Positions 36,201 to 49,201 of a stretch of 64,000 nt of DNA are shown piece after piece (the stretch's first letter is position 1; every line of letters starts with the position of its first letter). Position numbers and translations under genes: made by a program. Below the pieces are notes generated by a model. That model saw only the letters and a program-made list of their open reading frames with translations, did not search any database and was not told the origin of the DNA. This stretch comes from Dipylidium caninum (Eukaryota > Platyhelminthes > Cestoda > Cyclophyllidea > Dipylidiidae): assembly GCA_017562135.1 (NCBI GenBank), contig QEYB01001214.1, forward strand, positions 1 to 64,000, given 5' to 3'.

Positions 36201-39200
36201 GAACGTTCTTTTAAGTCTAAACTTGACACGGTAACTTGCACTAACGTTCGCCGAGGTCTCCCCTCGTTTATTTTCTGCGTCTTCCTAGTTTTTCAGACAC
36301 CTCCCAAACTGTCTCGTGTACTTTTCATCATCAACCGCGGGGTTGGTGTAATTAATCACAGGCTAACCAGCAGTTGCCTCCTTGTTGTGAGCCCTCGATT
36401 TTCTAAACACAAAAATGTGACGCGCTGGAAGACGTAAAATCATTCGTTACTTAAAAGTTATTTTGCACGCTTTTCCCCTTACTCTCGTTTCTTCACGCCG
36501 TGAACGTTAACTACCCAATAAGGCGATCGCAGTCATACCGTTATAGTAATTGTTCCGTGAAGATACATTAAATGACAAGGATGTTTACCTGTCCGGGACG
36601 ACTACTTCCGTTACCCCCATAAACCATTACGTAGGGAGAAATTTTGTCCCCTCCCTTCCGAAGCGGTTTTTGGACTATTGCCTTTGTTCCTCTGGCTTAT
36701 ATAGGACTGAAGTGTTTGGAGCGTACGGTCCAGTCACCTCGCCTCCTTCCAGTAGTTTTTAATGTGCTATTTCGTTAGGCACATTTTCTGTTACTGGTCA
36801 AGTGGTGATTTGTCTTTTTGGTTTTTGAGAAAAATTCCGTTATTTTTACATGGAAAGAGACTGTTTTTAACATTTTTACATTTCGCTACCTCTTTCACCT
36901 TTTCTGGGGGACAGTGTTTTTATCGGGAACAAATTTCGGACTTGCTTCTTCCGGGTTTTTTTGCCTAAAAAACTTACCATTGGCCATAAATATCCTCCCT
37001 TAAATTTATTCGCATCGACATAAGAAATACTTGAAATTCCTACGGACATAGTGGAAAGAAAAGGTGACGGAGAGAGGAGCGTCTGGGTTGTTGATTTTGT
37101 CGAACATTCGAGCCTTTTTGCGGTACTTCTTGGTACAAGACTCCCGCATATTTCTTTTACCTTTCCTACTTCAGATTATGAGGTTAAGGGAGTCCCTCCA
37201 CCAAGTCGACATGCAGCAGTACTGTCTTTTTAGAAGCCAGGTCATGAGAAACTGGAAGCACTCGCGGAGAAATGTTTGAAGAAGGTCACTATCAAACGAA
37301 AAATGTTTTAAAACGTGGAGACGGTATTAATGCCTGCTTAAGCAGTAGACATATCACAAGTTAGAGGACATTGTTCCTTGTTCCATTGCCATCTGCTAGT
37401 GGAGCACCTAATGGTGAATTGAATTCACCCCGGTGTGGCACTCGCGTCATCCTCCAAAATGATTTACGATGTAACAGTCTATATATAACACTGAATGTGT
37501 ACAGAAGAGTGTATGGGCAGCAGGAGGGGGCTGGGAGGCGCAGGATAGAAGCAGAAGATTGGGTCGGGGGAGGAGGGGGAAGGGGACTCGAGGCCATTAG
37601 TACGGGTAGCGCAGTACTTAATTCCGAAGGCCCCGGAAAAGGTCTGCCGCGTCAAAAGTAGATTAATAGCAATCTACATTGCTGCTGCGTGGCTTCCCTC
37701 TTACCTTGTCAGGTCCTTTGTATTTATTACTTTTCTTTGCTCATCTCGGTTTTTTCCCGAAGTACGTTTATTTGGGGTGAGAGAATGATTTGGTGTACTA
37801 TTTACTACTCTTAATTTCAACGATACTTCCACATGTCACACCCTCTCCCTTGGAAAACTTATCAAGGAGACCTCATTTGTGTTGAACGAACATCCACAGT
37901 AGTTGTATTTTGTGCTGCTATTCGTTCGAAGATCTGTCTAGCCATTTGTGCTGATTACGAAGACGTGGAGCAAAACGAATCACTTAGGCACCCCGCATCC
38001 CATCCACTTATTCCCTTTTCTTACTCTGTGGGACGTCCGCTTGGCTCCACTGTTGTCCTGAAGCCTAGGCGCCTTGAATACCAAAATTTTTTTACCTCCA
38101 GGATCATCCAGTATGGCCAAAGTGAGCTTTAAGTTAGTGAGGTGAAGTTGACAATGTCTTATTTGCTCTTCTAATGTTGGCCTCCACTTTGTCATTTATT
38201 TTCCCTTTCTGCCCTCTTATTGTGCTGTGGAAAGTATTTTACCTTTCAACGTAGCTGATGTTGCGGTTCTTCTATCGTGGACTGGTTTTTTCGGTGTTAT
38301 CTACACACTGTAAATTCGCTTGGATACGTTATACTGCGTACCAATCTGGAAACATTTTTCTAATATCAGCATTTTTAGCATTCTCATGTGTTTTTTGTGT
38401 GGAAGGCATCACTACAGCCATACCCCATCGTTACGGCGACCACCCCGTGGACTGCTGAAAAGACCACATAGGCAACTATACCTCTGTATCTTAACTACGA
38501 GAAGAAAGGAATGGGATTTTATGCGGAATTTATTTTTTTTGTGTTAAGCGAACTTGTTGTGTCGGAAACTGACTCAGTTTTTTCCTTCCATTCTTGTCCC
38601 ACAGGCCTCGTCCTATAGCAGCATGACAGATTCTACGATGTCATTGAACATAGTGACGGTGACATTGAAGATGGAGACGGTAAACTACCTAGGAATTTCT
38701 ATTGTGGGTCAGTCAAATCGTGCCGGCGACGGCGGAATCTACGTGGGTTCCATCATGCGTGGCGGAGCCGTAGCCCTGGACGGTCGCATCGAGCCTGGTG
38801 ACATGCTCCTTGAGGTCAACGGAATCTCCTTCGAAGATATGAGCAACGATGATGCCGTCCGGGTGCTACGGGAACAGGTCCAAAAACCAGGGTCAGTCGT
38901 AATGTCTTCTTGTTTCTTTTCTGCGCCTATTTTATTCTTTACATATTGCTTCTTGCCTTCCTTAGTCTTTCCTAATTACCAAAAGTGTCACTTTGTTTCC
39001 TCCGCCGCTTTTTTATCTTTATTGCGTTAATTTGATCATTCCTTGGAAGAACAGACATTCCTCAGTTCCTCTTTACTCTATCAGATTAGCCCTCCGCTTG
39101 TTCATTTTTTGTCTTGAGCTACTTAAGCGTCGTTCCGTCTTCCTCGGCCAGTTTAGGTGACAATTTAGGGAACTTCACAAATGGTTAGGTTTCTGATGCT

Positions 39201-42200
39201 TCAATTCTTTTCCATTCTTTCTATCCCCCTCGAACGGCTATTCTTCTGGATATTTCCACAAGCTTTCGCTTTCCTTCCCCACTGTTCCCCTACTCACTCC
39301 TTTTAAATTTGTCAACTTTTTTTGTGTTGCCTGTAATTTGAATTTATCTACTTCGCGAGTTTTTTTGCGAGTTTTTTGGACCCTCTTCAAATCGGGAACC
39401 CATTTTCTCGTCCCTTGTTAGTCCCGTCGCCTGTCAATCATCCCAACGTACTTTTGTGATCTTAAAGGTGGATGGGGTGGTTGAGGTGTGATTTCGAGGG
39501 CAGGCATGAAGACGCATCAGGGAACCAAAGTGATAGTCTAATAAGCTACCGCGTTAAACCTTCTTTAATTTGCCTATCTCTTCACATTTATTCATCTTCT
39601 CCCTCAACAAAATCTATTATACATATTTTCTTCTTGGACAGGGCGTTAAGGTTCAGGGGATTTGTTGGTCCGCTCCGCTAGTGATGTTTCTTTTGGCAAT
39701 TTTGATAGTCCAAGTCCCCATCCCCACCCCCATTTAGGGATTACTGTCAAGTAGTTTGTACACCCTCCTATTTCTCTCCTCCCAGACATAATAACCCTAT
39801 CGCTTACACTTTTTTCCTCGTCTTTTCGCTCCTAACTTTTCCTCCATTTGTCATCGCGAAAGTGGATGACGGTTTTAGTTAACATTCCCCTTATTTGTTG
39901 CGCTCTGTGTGAGCGCTCCTCCATTGTTGCTTGTTCATATTTTGCTAAACAACAGCCACAGCTTTCAGGGTTGATCACGTTTATTGCCATTGAACTAACT
40001 TTTCCAGTTGAAGCCTGTGCAAATATTCACCGAAACTGCGAATGATTAAACTCAATATCCTTCCGTCTTATTTCCTTCATGATTGGGTTGATAAAATCTG
40101 TTTTTGAGGCTATAATTTTTTCGTATGTGCCTCATTCCGCTTTGACTGAACGTCCTCTTCAGGGGTGTTACTGAGTTCACGCAACATTTTCGAGTGAATA
40201 GGGTTTTTACTTGCATCACGGGCTTTAATACTTTAATTTGACCGAGAAGTCAGGAAAGAGGGCTCTTTTCGAGTACATAAAAAGTTTCCCGAGTATTTCC
40301 AATCAATCATACGTGGCAAACTTTCCACGAATTTTTCCATCTTTTGTTATTTCAAAGCATTTAAGAGTAGAAAAATCTGATACTAATTAGCTCACTCTCA
40401 TCTTCTTTTCTCTTTAGTCCAATCACCTTGGTGGTGGCCAAATGTTGGGATCCCAATCCGCACAATGGGTGCTTCGTGCTCTCACGACAGGAACCGGTAC
40501 GTCCCATTGATCCTCGCGCCTGGGTGCTCCACACAAACGCCATGACCGCGGTCACCACCGCGTCTCCCAACACCAACCTCCATACTGACGTCCTCGGCGG
40601 TCTTTCGGATGTTAACTCCGCAGCCTTCTGTGGCAGTACGTTTAGACTAAATGAGCATAAATGCATTATTCCATCCTACGTCCGGCGGCGAAGGCAATTT
40701 CCTCTCCATCTCCCCCTCCTCCCTCATTTCGCATAGGTCTGTCGAAGGGATGGAATGAATAGCTGCTTTCAGGAAATTTGTTGTAATCAAAGCTGATTCC
40801 GGACATATCCTCTAGTAAACGATATAATCATCTAAGGAAAATGGTTAACCTGTTGAAAAGTTGTAGATTGCAATAGTAATTGGCACTTCCCAGCTTTAAT
40901 CTCAAGCCTTTGGCGGTACCACTTTGAAGCCCTATTTTGAAGTACTGAGATCATCGAGGTTGTGATCAGAGCTGCGTTTTCTGCACTTTCTTGTGGGTCC
41001 TGTGTGAGTGTAAACCTGGTCCATGGATTCGTCGTGTTTAGCCATGGCTTTTGGCAGACCGGGTTTGCCGGTTAGGTTTCTTCTCACGCCAATAAAATAG
41101 AGTAATAGTGTGCAATCTTGTGCACCTTCGATCATGTATCAGGTAACAAGTAGTTGTCTCTTTTTCCGGCCCTAAGCCTCCACTTTCATTATACTTTTGA
41201 TATAACTCCCCGCGTTGGACAACAGAGTTGATTATTACAGAGCAGATTTTGCGGCGGTGTGGTAATTGTTGTGTGAGTTTCTTCTGGAGGGTAGAGTTGA
41301 AGGCTAGTCAATGTTCCACACATAATATTTGATTTAAAATAACATTTGCCCTTCCCCATTCGTCTCCACTCTCTCCCAAGCGCTTCTATTAAATGAACGC
41401 ATTTGCTAACATTCGTCTCCATTTACCTCTCCTATTATCCGCGAATAGCATGGTTAAATCAACTTTTGTAATCATTTTACGCACAAGTCTTTTCAATTTT
41501 GCGACACTTGCAGCCTCCATTTTTCACTACATCGCAAGAGTTTTTTAACCAGTTAAATTATTTCCTTAACAATTCTGGCAATTATTCATCCCCCATGGAT
41601 GGCTACAATTCGTCTGGACTGTTCAACTTCCCTCCTTAGTCTCTTTCCGCTCCTGCTGTTACTGACATTTACACTAACCAATCCCCTGGGGGGGATGACT
41701 ACCACAACGATCCCCTGTTCTAATCTATCTTTTCTCCCCCTTGTTGCTACAGACTATCCGCTTCCAGCGGGAGGTGTTGGAGTCGGTGGTGTAATGTTAT
41801 CGATGCCGAAAAGCAACGCCTCTAGCTCCTCTGTAACAGCGAAGTCTGCACCCGACTCCGCAGGTGGTGGTGGTGGGGTCGGCGGAGGTGGAGGAGGCGG
41901 GGGAGGCGCTTCAAGCAGCACAGGACCTTTTCTCGGCCATCACTCTCAGGGGGGGTCGTCTCAGCCGCCCTCCGAGTTGGTGCCCTCTACGACGGGTCTG
42001 GTGGAGAAGCCACAACAACTGACCATCGCCACGGACATGGCTCTCGTCGTGCGCGCAATGTTGCAGCCGGACTCGGGTCTCGAGATCCACGACCGAACTT
42101 GGCTCAAAATCACCATCGCTAATGCTGTAATCGGTGCGTTTTCGGGTTTCTACCATCATCCTAAACCTATTTAAGGTGACAAACTGAAAGGCCTCAATCT

Positions 42201-45200
42201 CTGAAAGCTAAGGTGTGGTGGGAGACCACAATCTTGAGTTTCTGTTCTTTTTTGTCTCTACCTTTCATCTTCGAAATCCCGTATGTTGGTGGTTAAGGCG
42301 GGTCACTTTAGAATGAACGCTGATACTGTAAACATGCAAACTTGCAATGCCAACTATATTTCTTTACAAGGCAAATGTTGCGGATTGTGAAAAAGTGCTT
42401 CTACAGGGAGCGAAGTGGAACGACACAAAACATAAGCTCACGTTCACGCATACGGTAGTTCTCCTCTTCCTTATTATTTTTACTGAGGAAGGGAGGGTGA
42501 TACTCTTTGACTGACGGTCAAATGCGAATAAATAGAATCAATTTTTATAAAACTTCTATGTTGAATGGAGTAACGTTTTGACAATGTTAGACAGTCATAA
42601 ACAAGTTGGTATCGTGACGGTGGGAGAGATTGCAGCTGTTATCGCCCGATATTCTTAATCAGTAGGACGAAAACCCTTTTTACAGATTACCTAATTTCGG
42701 CTGCAGAGGAACTGGCTATCAGGCAATTGGAACAGCTCCCCATTGATTAAAAAACAGTTCTTTCACAAAAAAACAATTTACTAAAGTAAGATCCATCTTG
42801 CCTGTGTTTTGGTAACAATTTTATTTGGTTCTCTTTAGGATCGGATTTAATAGACTGGCTTTTTGCACACGTGGACGGATTCAACGATCGTCGGGAGGTC
42901 AGGAAGTACGCTTCCAACATGCTCAAATGCGGATACATTCAACATACAGTGAACAAAACCACATTTTCTGAACAATGTTACTATGTATTTAGCGACCCCA
43001 TTGGAGCAGGTAGGCTTGGACATCATTCATCAAACACGTTTTACACCCCCTATTTGATTAACACACTAAGATGTATGCGCATTTATGACTCAGCTGAAGT
43101 AATAGCGACGCCCTCTCTTGTCTGTAGTTTTGCTGAATTTGGAGGAGATGGATTCGGTGTCGGAAATAGGCGTGGCAACTCGTCACCTTCCGGGTGGAGG
43201 AATGGGGATGTTGCCAATGAAGAACGGCGCCAGTGGCTCGTCAGTCACCTCGTTCACCCGGTCTCTACCCCCCGCCGGGTTCAGTGCTGTTAGCGCTGCT
43301 ACTACGAGCGCTGCAACCGCTGGCGGGTTCTGGCCCTCCTCGGTCGGTGTGGTGGGCGGAGGAGCACTGCCTCAACCCCCTCCACTCTTCCCTGGACCTG
43401 GGAATCCACCACAACCTCAACCGCCGCCTCCGCCACCATCAACCCATCAACACCTCACTAACATGTTGCCTGTCTCTTCTCCTGAACTTCAGACAGCGGA
43501 AATGAAAGGGTGAGAGTTTTGGGTGCTAATTCATTTGCGGCTTCACACAACACTTGCTCCATTTTATAACATTCTATGGTAAATCCAATTTTTTAAAACC
43601 CGTTTGTTGTATGCGAAGAAGATGTTTCCAAGGCTTAATCGCCCATTATTTTGTAATTTTTTTTGTCTATATAAAACCTATCCTCCGTCATTTACACTAA
43701 ATCTTGTAGCCTTGCAACCTTAACTCAGAAATAACAATTAAGGTAGGTCATCAGGACTAAAGTCGCAGGCGTGTGAATAGTGTCTTCATTGAGTATCTCC
43801 TGTCGAAGTCCATTTTATTATTGGAGTTGATTCTTTTTCTGCGTCCACCCGGAGTTCGGCTTGCCTTTGGTTAGACAGTCCAATGAACATTTTGGTATTT
43901 CTCGATAGTACATCAGACTGAGGAGCTGTGAGCACACTTGCGCCACGAAATCGACATCGCGTGTCACGCTAATTTGGCTGTGTGTCACTCCGTCAAACTC
44001 AATGATTCCGCGAAAGGCGATCACCATTGCCTTCTGGAGACACTTCCTCGATTTGTGCTCCTCATGTGTGCCTCGTAATGCCTAAATATCTTCCCTTTCT
44101 CATCTAATTGCTCCCTCTTACCGACTCCTTTGTCCAAATACCTTAACCGGCATTGTATATTCACCGAGAGAAGGATAATGTCTTCCTTGTTGTTATGTCT
44201 TCTGATCGTACAGTGGGCTCCATCTACTCGACTCGCAGATAGTGGCGGGCATTGAGGCCTTTACGTGAGCCTTCCCCTTTGACGTCTTACACCAAGTCCG
44301 TGAAGTAACGCTCCAGTCTGGCCAGGGCGGGGGGCAGGAGTTGTGAGGTCAGGGAAGTGGTTAGTGGAAGATCACGAAGTATTTCACAGTGTACGTACAT
44401 ACAGTTCTGCTGTCGCTTTTATCAACCTTAAGATTCGCGCTGATAAGTTCGAGACAGTAGGCTGCCTTTAGCTTTTAAATGGGTTCGACAAGTCAGAAAT
44501 CGCCTCGCATCCTTTTTGTTAGGCCTCTGCTACCTCATTCCAACTCATCAATCGTCAAAGGGGAAGAGAGAAAGGTTAGTGGTGGTGGAAACAGACGAGC
44601 GTTCCCGTAATGTTAAGATGTGTCTTGGGGATAAAATTCTCAAGTGAGGACATCTCTTCATGCCCTGTTCATTCCTTAATTTCTTGTACGAGGAACTCTT
44701 ACCCGATGCCCAATGGTGGAGAAGCCCAACGACACTAGGGTGGTAATAGAAACGGGGCTTTTTTTCCTTTTTGACTTAAAATCATCGGCGGTACACTATG
44801 TCGTCTGGAATTTAGTCTCATCTCCGCGGCGTGAATTACCGTCCTGGAAGCGCATATAAGCTGACCGGAATCGTGGAGCTGTATAATTTTCAGAAGAATG
44901 AAATTTTCTGTCGGCCTGCACCCAATCTGATACTCTGACTCGTACAACTTCAATCAACCTGTCTCGTCCGGGAGGTTTGGCGGAAAACTGTTTAATTTGT
45001 CCACCTCGCCGCCTATGAAGAGGTCCCGACAGTCAACAAAGTTTTCCGTCAAAATACCCTAATTATGTCTGATAATGTTGCGAAACAGTTTAATGCCAAA
45101 AAGTGGGGAAAGCGGTCATTTGATTCATATAATAAAGTCAATGTGACGGTTAAAAGCGGTGCTAAGTCGTAGGATGCAGCCATCCCCTCGTCGCCTTCTT

Positions 45201-48200
45201 GTAGCCATGGCTCCATGTAGTTGCTCCATCCCTCCTGTTATAAAATTCCTCTTCAAATTTTGCCCCTTCCATGCTGTCTTGTGGCCTCTTCACTTTTTCT
45301 TTTCCCTCAGTGCGACCCTTGCTCGTTCTAATTATCAATTAGCGTTTAGTGCCACGGCCACAGAGGAGCTTCTTGTGTGAAACGGATCTGATTTCAGTCG
45401 TGCTTCAGTCCAGACTTTATCTCCTTCAAGCAAACGAACTTTCACTTCCTGACGCAATTAGTGAAGAGCCGCAGGTCGTTGCAAGAAAGAAATTCGGGAT
45501 TATTTATGTGCCAACTGTATTTTGTAGTGATTGACGTTAGCGATCGAGTCCTGCGCCAATTGGTTTACATCGCTGTCAACCTGGTTGAATTGTAGAAGTC
45601 AGACAGTTGGGTGACAGCGAGACTTCACCCGATGTCACCCATTTCCGTCTTTCACGCCACACTGTGACATCTTCCTTGGGCTTTTTTTCTTTCTTATGAG
45701 GTGATATTTTGTAATATTGTTGCTTATCGTGAAGTCATCCACCCTCGCCACATACTTCTGCGATATTGAATAGATTTATTTAAAAATATCGTCCCATGTC
45801 TGGAACGCTCAAATCTGACAGAAAATTTTCGGTCGTCGCGTTTCTCTCTGCTGTTTTGTGAAGATGGGAGGGCAAAAGAAATGTGGCTACATTCTAGTCA
45901 ATACACAGCCTGTATCATGTCCAAGAAAGCCTTTTTCCTTCAAAATCACGTTGTGTATCATCGACTCCGTGATATCAAATTTTAAAACCGCAAATCGCGG
46001 AAATGACCTGGATTTGATATGATCTGGACTTCAGAATGGCATTTGTATCAAGCCAGTGCCTCTTCTACGTCTTTTCGGTGTTTTTCTCATCGCCACAACA
46101 ATTGCCGTCGGTATGTGGAAGCTGACAATTAAAAAGAGGTGAAGAGACACGGAAATGTATATGAGACCGAGACGTGCGTGACTGGGCAAGATTTTTGGCC
46201 TCAGGAGACAACAGTGGTGTATGATAAGGCTTACTTATTGTTTCACCAAATAAAACCAAGTGATGTAATTTAACTGTCAAACTTGCGTGGACTTACTGAA
46301 ATGTCACGGAGTATAGCTCGCTGAACCGTTTTTGGTTCTTGCCGAGATGCGCCTCCTCCGACCCCCTGGTTAGACGTTTGAGGACAAAAGTGACCATATT
46401 GAAGTGCCAATTACTTATCACGAGGGGACGTCCGCCCGGCCTCCCACGCATTAAACACCCCTTGAATCACGCGATGGCCTATTAATTGCTTTTCTCCAAG
46501 CAAATTAGTTTTTAACTAGCATGGTTGGGATTTTGGCGTAATTGAAGTAGAATAGTCAGATTTCCCGTTCAACGCCTCGGAGGTGGGACAGAATTTAATT
46601 TGATAAAGCGGGCGTCTGCGTCACCTGGAAACAATTGAAGAGCGGAACGAACTACAGTTGGAGCAACAGGAGAAGAGGAGAAGGCGTACAAAGTGCATAC
46701 TTAATGTGTCGGTTTCTTCCTTTTCTATCCACAGAATGCTTCCACCGCAACAGCAATTACAACAAAAACAGCGTACGGATATAGTGGACGACGATGGAGG
46801 CTCATCAGCCGGCTCCATCAGTTCTACATCGACTTCGTCATCCTCCACCTCCTGCTCCTCCACCGCCAGACAACCACCACCACAACCGCCCCAGCAAATA
46901 CCATCCGCGGACACTTTGGCCCCCTCAGTTCACTCCGGTGAGCCCCTTTGACGATTTCTCGTAGGTCCACAAGTGTGTCAAAGCTCCCGTGGGAAAATAC
47001 GCTTACTTTGTCTTTTCTCACTTAAAGTTTATAACCCAATGCGTTTGTCAGAGCGTTTGTGTATGTCGTGGCGGGTGGAGACTCTAAAGATGTCAAAAAT
47101 AAGGCGAAAGAGAGGCTCCTCATTGCCTCTAACATTTTCCCATTATTGGTGCACTTTTTAAATCTTATCTACTCACCATTGTGTGCGTGTGTGTGTATGT
47201 ATTTGCATCCAACACGACGTTTGGTGGACTGTCGCATTTGTGCCACGCCTCTCCTCATTGAAGCCTATTAAAACCCTCTTTAGAAAGCCATGTATGACCT
47301 GCTGCACTCAGTGAGTCTATTGCACGCGCTAAGCCCTGAAATCAAGTCGATGCACTTTTTTGTCCAACCAAACCATCTTAACCCCGAGAATGTAGGTTAT
47401 ACTTGGAAAGGCTACAGGTTGTCTAAACACTTACTTAGCCCAAACACCTTTAGTTTAACCTTGCGGCCTTGAGGGAACCTTAACAAAGTGTTAACTCCTT
47501 CTCGCCTTTACTGAACATCACGATACCGTCTCCTTGAGACTTTCTAGACGCTTCTCCTTTTCCTTACTCCCCATTTTGTACGTAGTAAAGTCCACCGTGG
47601 CTAATCGGGCTTTTGACTACTAGTCTTGGAAGCTCTTTAAACTGGATGGGGCATAGCGGGGAAGTGGGGTCGTTCTTTCGTGTCTCATGGTTATCGTTAC
47701 ATATAACCTGGGTGTTTGGGGGTCTTCTCATCTCTCCGCTTCTCAAACCAGCTTTGCCTTTCCTAGCGTACAAGTTCACGGCATGTGCAGCATGTTCAGT
47801 GTTTTTCTTTTTTTATATGTCCGTCTGCATTTCTCCATGATCATTCTTTCCTGTTCCGTTGCACGTTTTGCTCGCTCTCGTGTCCGGTCGTCCATCTGCC
47901 GGTGTGTGTAGTTGCTGCCACCCCCTGCTCCTGCTTGAATCTGCGGCGTCGAAGACGGACTCCAAAGGAGACGCAAGCCACACCCCAACCGCCAGCACCC
48001 TCCGCCCATCCCCCTTCCACCATCTCCAACCGCTTTGCTGACTTTTCTGGTTGTGGTGAGGACAATACCGCATTATCACCATCGTCTACAGCTGCAGCTG
48101 GGACGATTGGCGTTGTTGTTCAAGGTACCGTGAGATGGTCGCCTCTCCTCACCCTCCCTCACTTTACTGCATGCTTCTTTTCAGCGCATGCTCCGCGTCA

Positions 48201-49201
48201 TAACCTCTCCTCAAACGCTCCTCCATTGCATCGCTACGTCTCTCCCACTGCCCTTCTCTTATCGAAGTTCAGATTAACAACTACTTGGCATGGCACCTTT
48301 GTCGACCTATAGCATAGCAGTTTCCTATCATTCGACTGCCGCGAGCGCAGAATTAACCAATGTTTTGTCCGAGACTGGCCATTACGGTAGCTGAATCCTA
48401 TCTACCTAACTCAGTAGTCTGGGGACATGTCCGCCTTTTGTTAGTGTTTAGGTTATTCGGGAGGCCACCCTCTCAGACGTTCACTTGCATTCACCTCTAT
48501 TCCCCTTCCATCAAGGCATTTTGTGTCTTGGGAGACGGCTGCCTGCCTTGGTCTTACCTCTTACTGGTATTTGCGCTAAGTAAACGGCATCCAGTCAACC
48601 TTGCATCCACTTCAATCGTATAACACATTACAGCCACCTTTGCCCGGCCGTACTCTTACAACTGGACTAGACATTTGGTTCCCTTTGCATCGGGTGTTTT
48701 CGTTCAAGTAGCAATGACAAGTAGATCAGGATTTTGTTGTTCCTTTCGAGATGCCAGTCTGATTGCAAGTTCAGTGGGTGTTATTGCACTACTCGCACAC
48801 CTAAACGTGAGAGGGGCATGTGATTTCCTAGACCTTGTTGGCATTTATCCGGGTTATACAGCTACACTAACTTGACAGCAACAAATACCCCTCAAATAAC
48901 CCCAGGGCGAAACAATCCCAACGTTACTTGCGGTTTTTGCTATTGACTTGGCTAACATTCATCGGCATTATAGAGGATGAGGGCAGGTATCGAATGAACT
49001 TCTTATTTTACAGATTCACGTGGCGGACGGCTTCTCGGAGGTGGACCGAATTCCCTTCTCTCTTCACCGCTTCCCTCGGGAGCTAGTGGACGCAGCGTCG
49101 TGCCTCCTCCTCCAGTGGCCCCCTCACACCCCCCCCAGCCTCCACCGAATGCCCCCGGATCCAACAGCGACCATAGCCAGCACTCCCAGCGCATGAGCTA
49201 A
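33294..49201 (+). CDS. dvl: Dishevelled (DIX-PDZ-DEP), complete gene
   Basis: Coding exons: 33294-33454, 33488-33557, 34089-34144, 34617-34711 (or ending 34678), 35214-35331, 35678-35780, 38605-38891, 40418-40635, 41753-42133, 42839-43009, 43128-43509, 46735-46937, 47912-48055, 49014-49201. All junctions are GT-AG and in phase, giving about 858 residues (847 with the short exon 4). DIX (residues 1-77) opens with [19 protein letters not shown] and has [39 protein letters not shown] and HRQRRRRRF match the conserved acidic/basic linker. PDZ (about 215-303) has the [11 protein letters not shown] loop and [14 protein letters not shown] (about 465-550) has [20 protein letters not shown] and [16 protein letters not shown]. 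The protein is the cytoplasmic Wnt effector that polymerises through DIX. A glycine-rich insert precedes DEP. The tail is Pro/Ser-rich and ends [11 protein letters not shown]. The start matches the family start. The exon 13 boundaries are the least certain. Confidence 0.94.
35916..35942. repeat. GTAT microsatellite
   Basis: A short tetranucleotide run (tatgtatgtatgtatgtg) in the intron between Dvl coding exons 6 and 7. Confidence 0.85.
43818..45234 (-). CDS. Probable nested gene inside a Dvl intron, unknown product
   Basis: Five minus-strand exons chain with GT-AG sites and compatible phase: 45234-45058, 44987-44840, 44734-44703, 44409-44293, 44033-43818. They sum to 690 nt, open throughout, ending in a stop beside an AATAAA-like signal. 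The first intron is only 70 nt and the third exon is a 32-nt microexon. Encoded segments look like folded protein: [80 protein letters not shown] and [20 protein letters not shown]. An internal ATG at 45216-45214 could serve as start; otherwise 45234 is an acceptor and more exons lie upstream. Everything sits in the Dvl intron 43510-46734 on the opposite strand. I recognise no family. The donor at 44293 (gtgtaag) and the acceptor of the 44409 exon are weak. Confidence 0.55.
45362..45448 (-). CDS. Possible upstream exon of the nested gene
   Basis: After a pyrimidine-rich acceptor ending at 45449, the minus strand reads [20 protein letters not shown] and about nine more residues in good protein-like composition. 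Ending at 45362 it is 87 nt and phase-compatible with the 45234 exon, but the donor (gtggcc) is poor, and without it the frame stops shortly after. This is a tentative link. Confidence 0.3.
46297..46451 (-). CDS. Possible first exon of the nested minus-strand gene
   Basis: The minus-strand ATG at 46451-46449, preceded by an in-frame stop, opens a 155-nt frame beginning [19 protein letters not shown] and running through [14 protein letters not shown] to a consensus donor (gtaagt) at 46296. A strong polypyrimidine acceptor at 46122 could follow in phase. The link to the exons below 45450 is unproven, and I recognise no family. Confidence 0.38.

Noticed and set aside
38554..39030. Reading Dvl exon 7 as a free-standing 158-residue PDZ protein
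   Set aside because: The frame upstream of the 38604 acceptor and downstream of the 38892 donor is intronic; neighbouring exons join it in phase to make full Dishevelled.
48056..48312. Continuation of Dvl exon 13 through 48124 and an extra exon at 48185
   Set aside because: This reading is open, but no donor leaves the phase needed by the final exon at 49014. The gtgagg donor at 48056 fits phase exactly and is closer to consensus.
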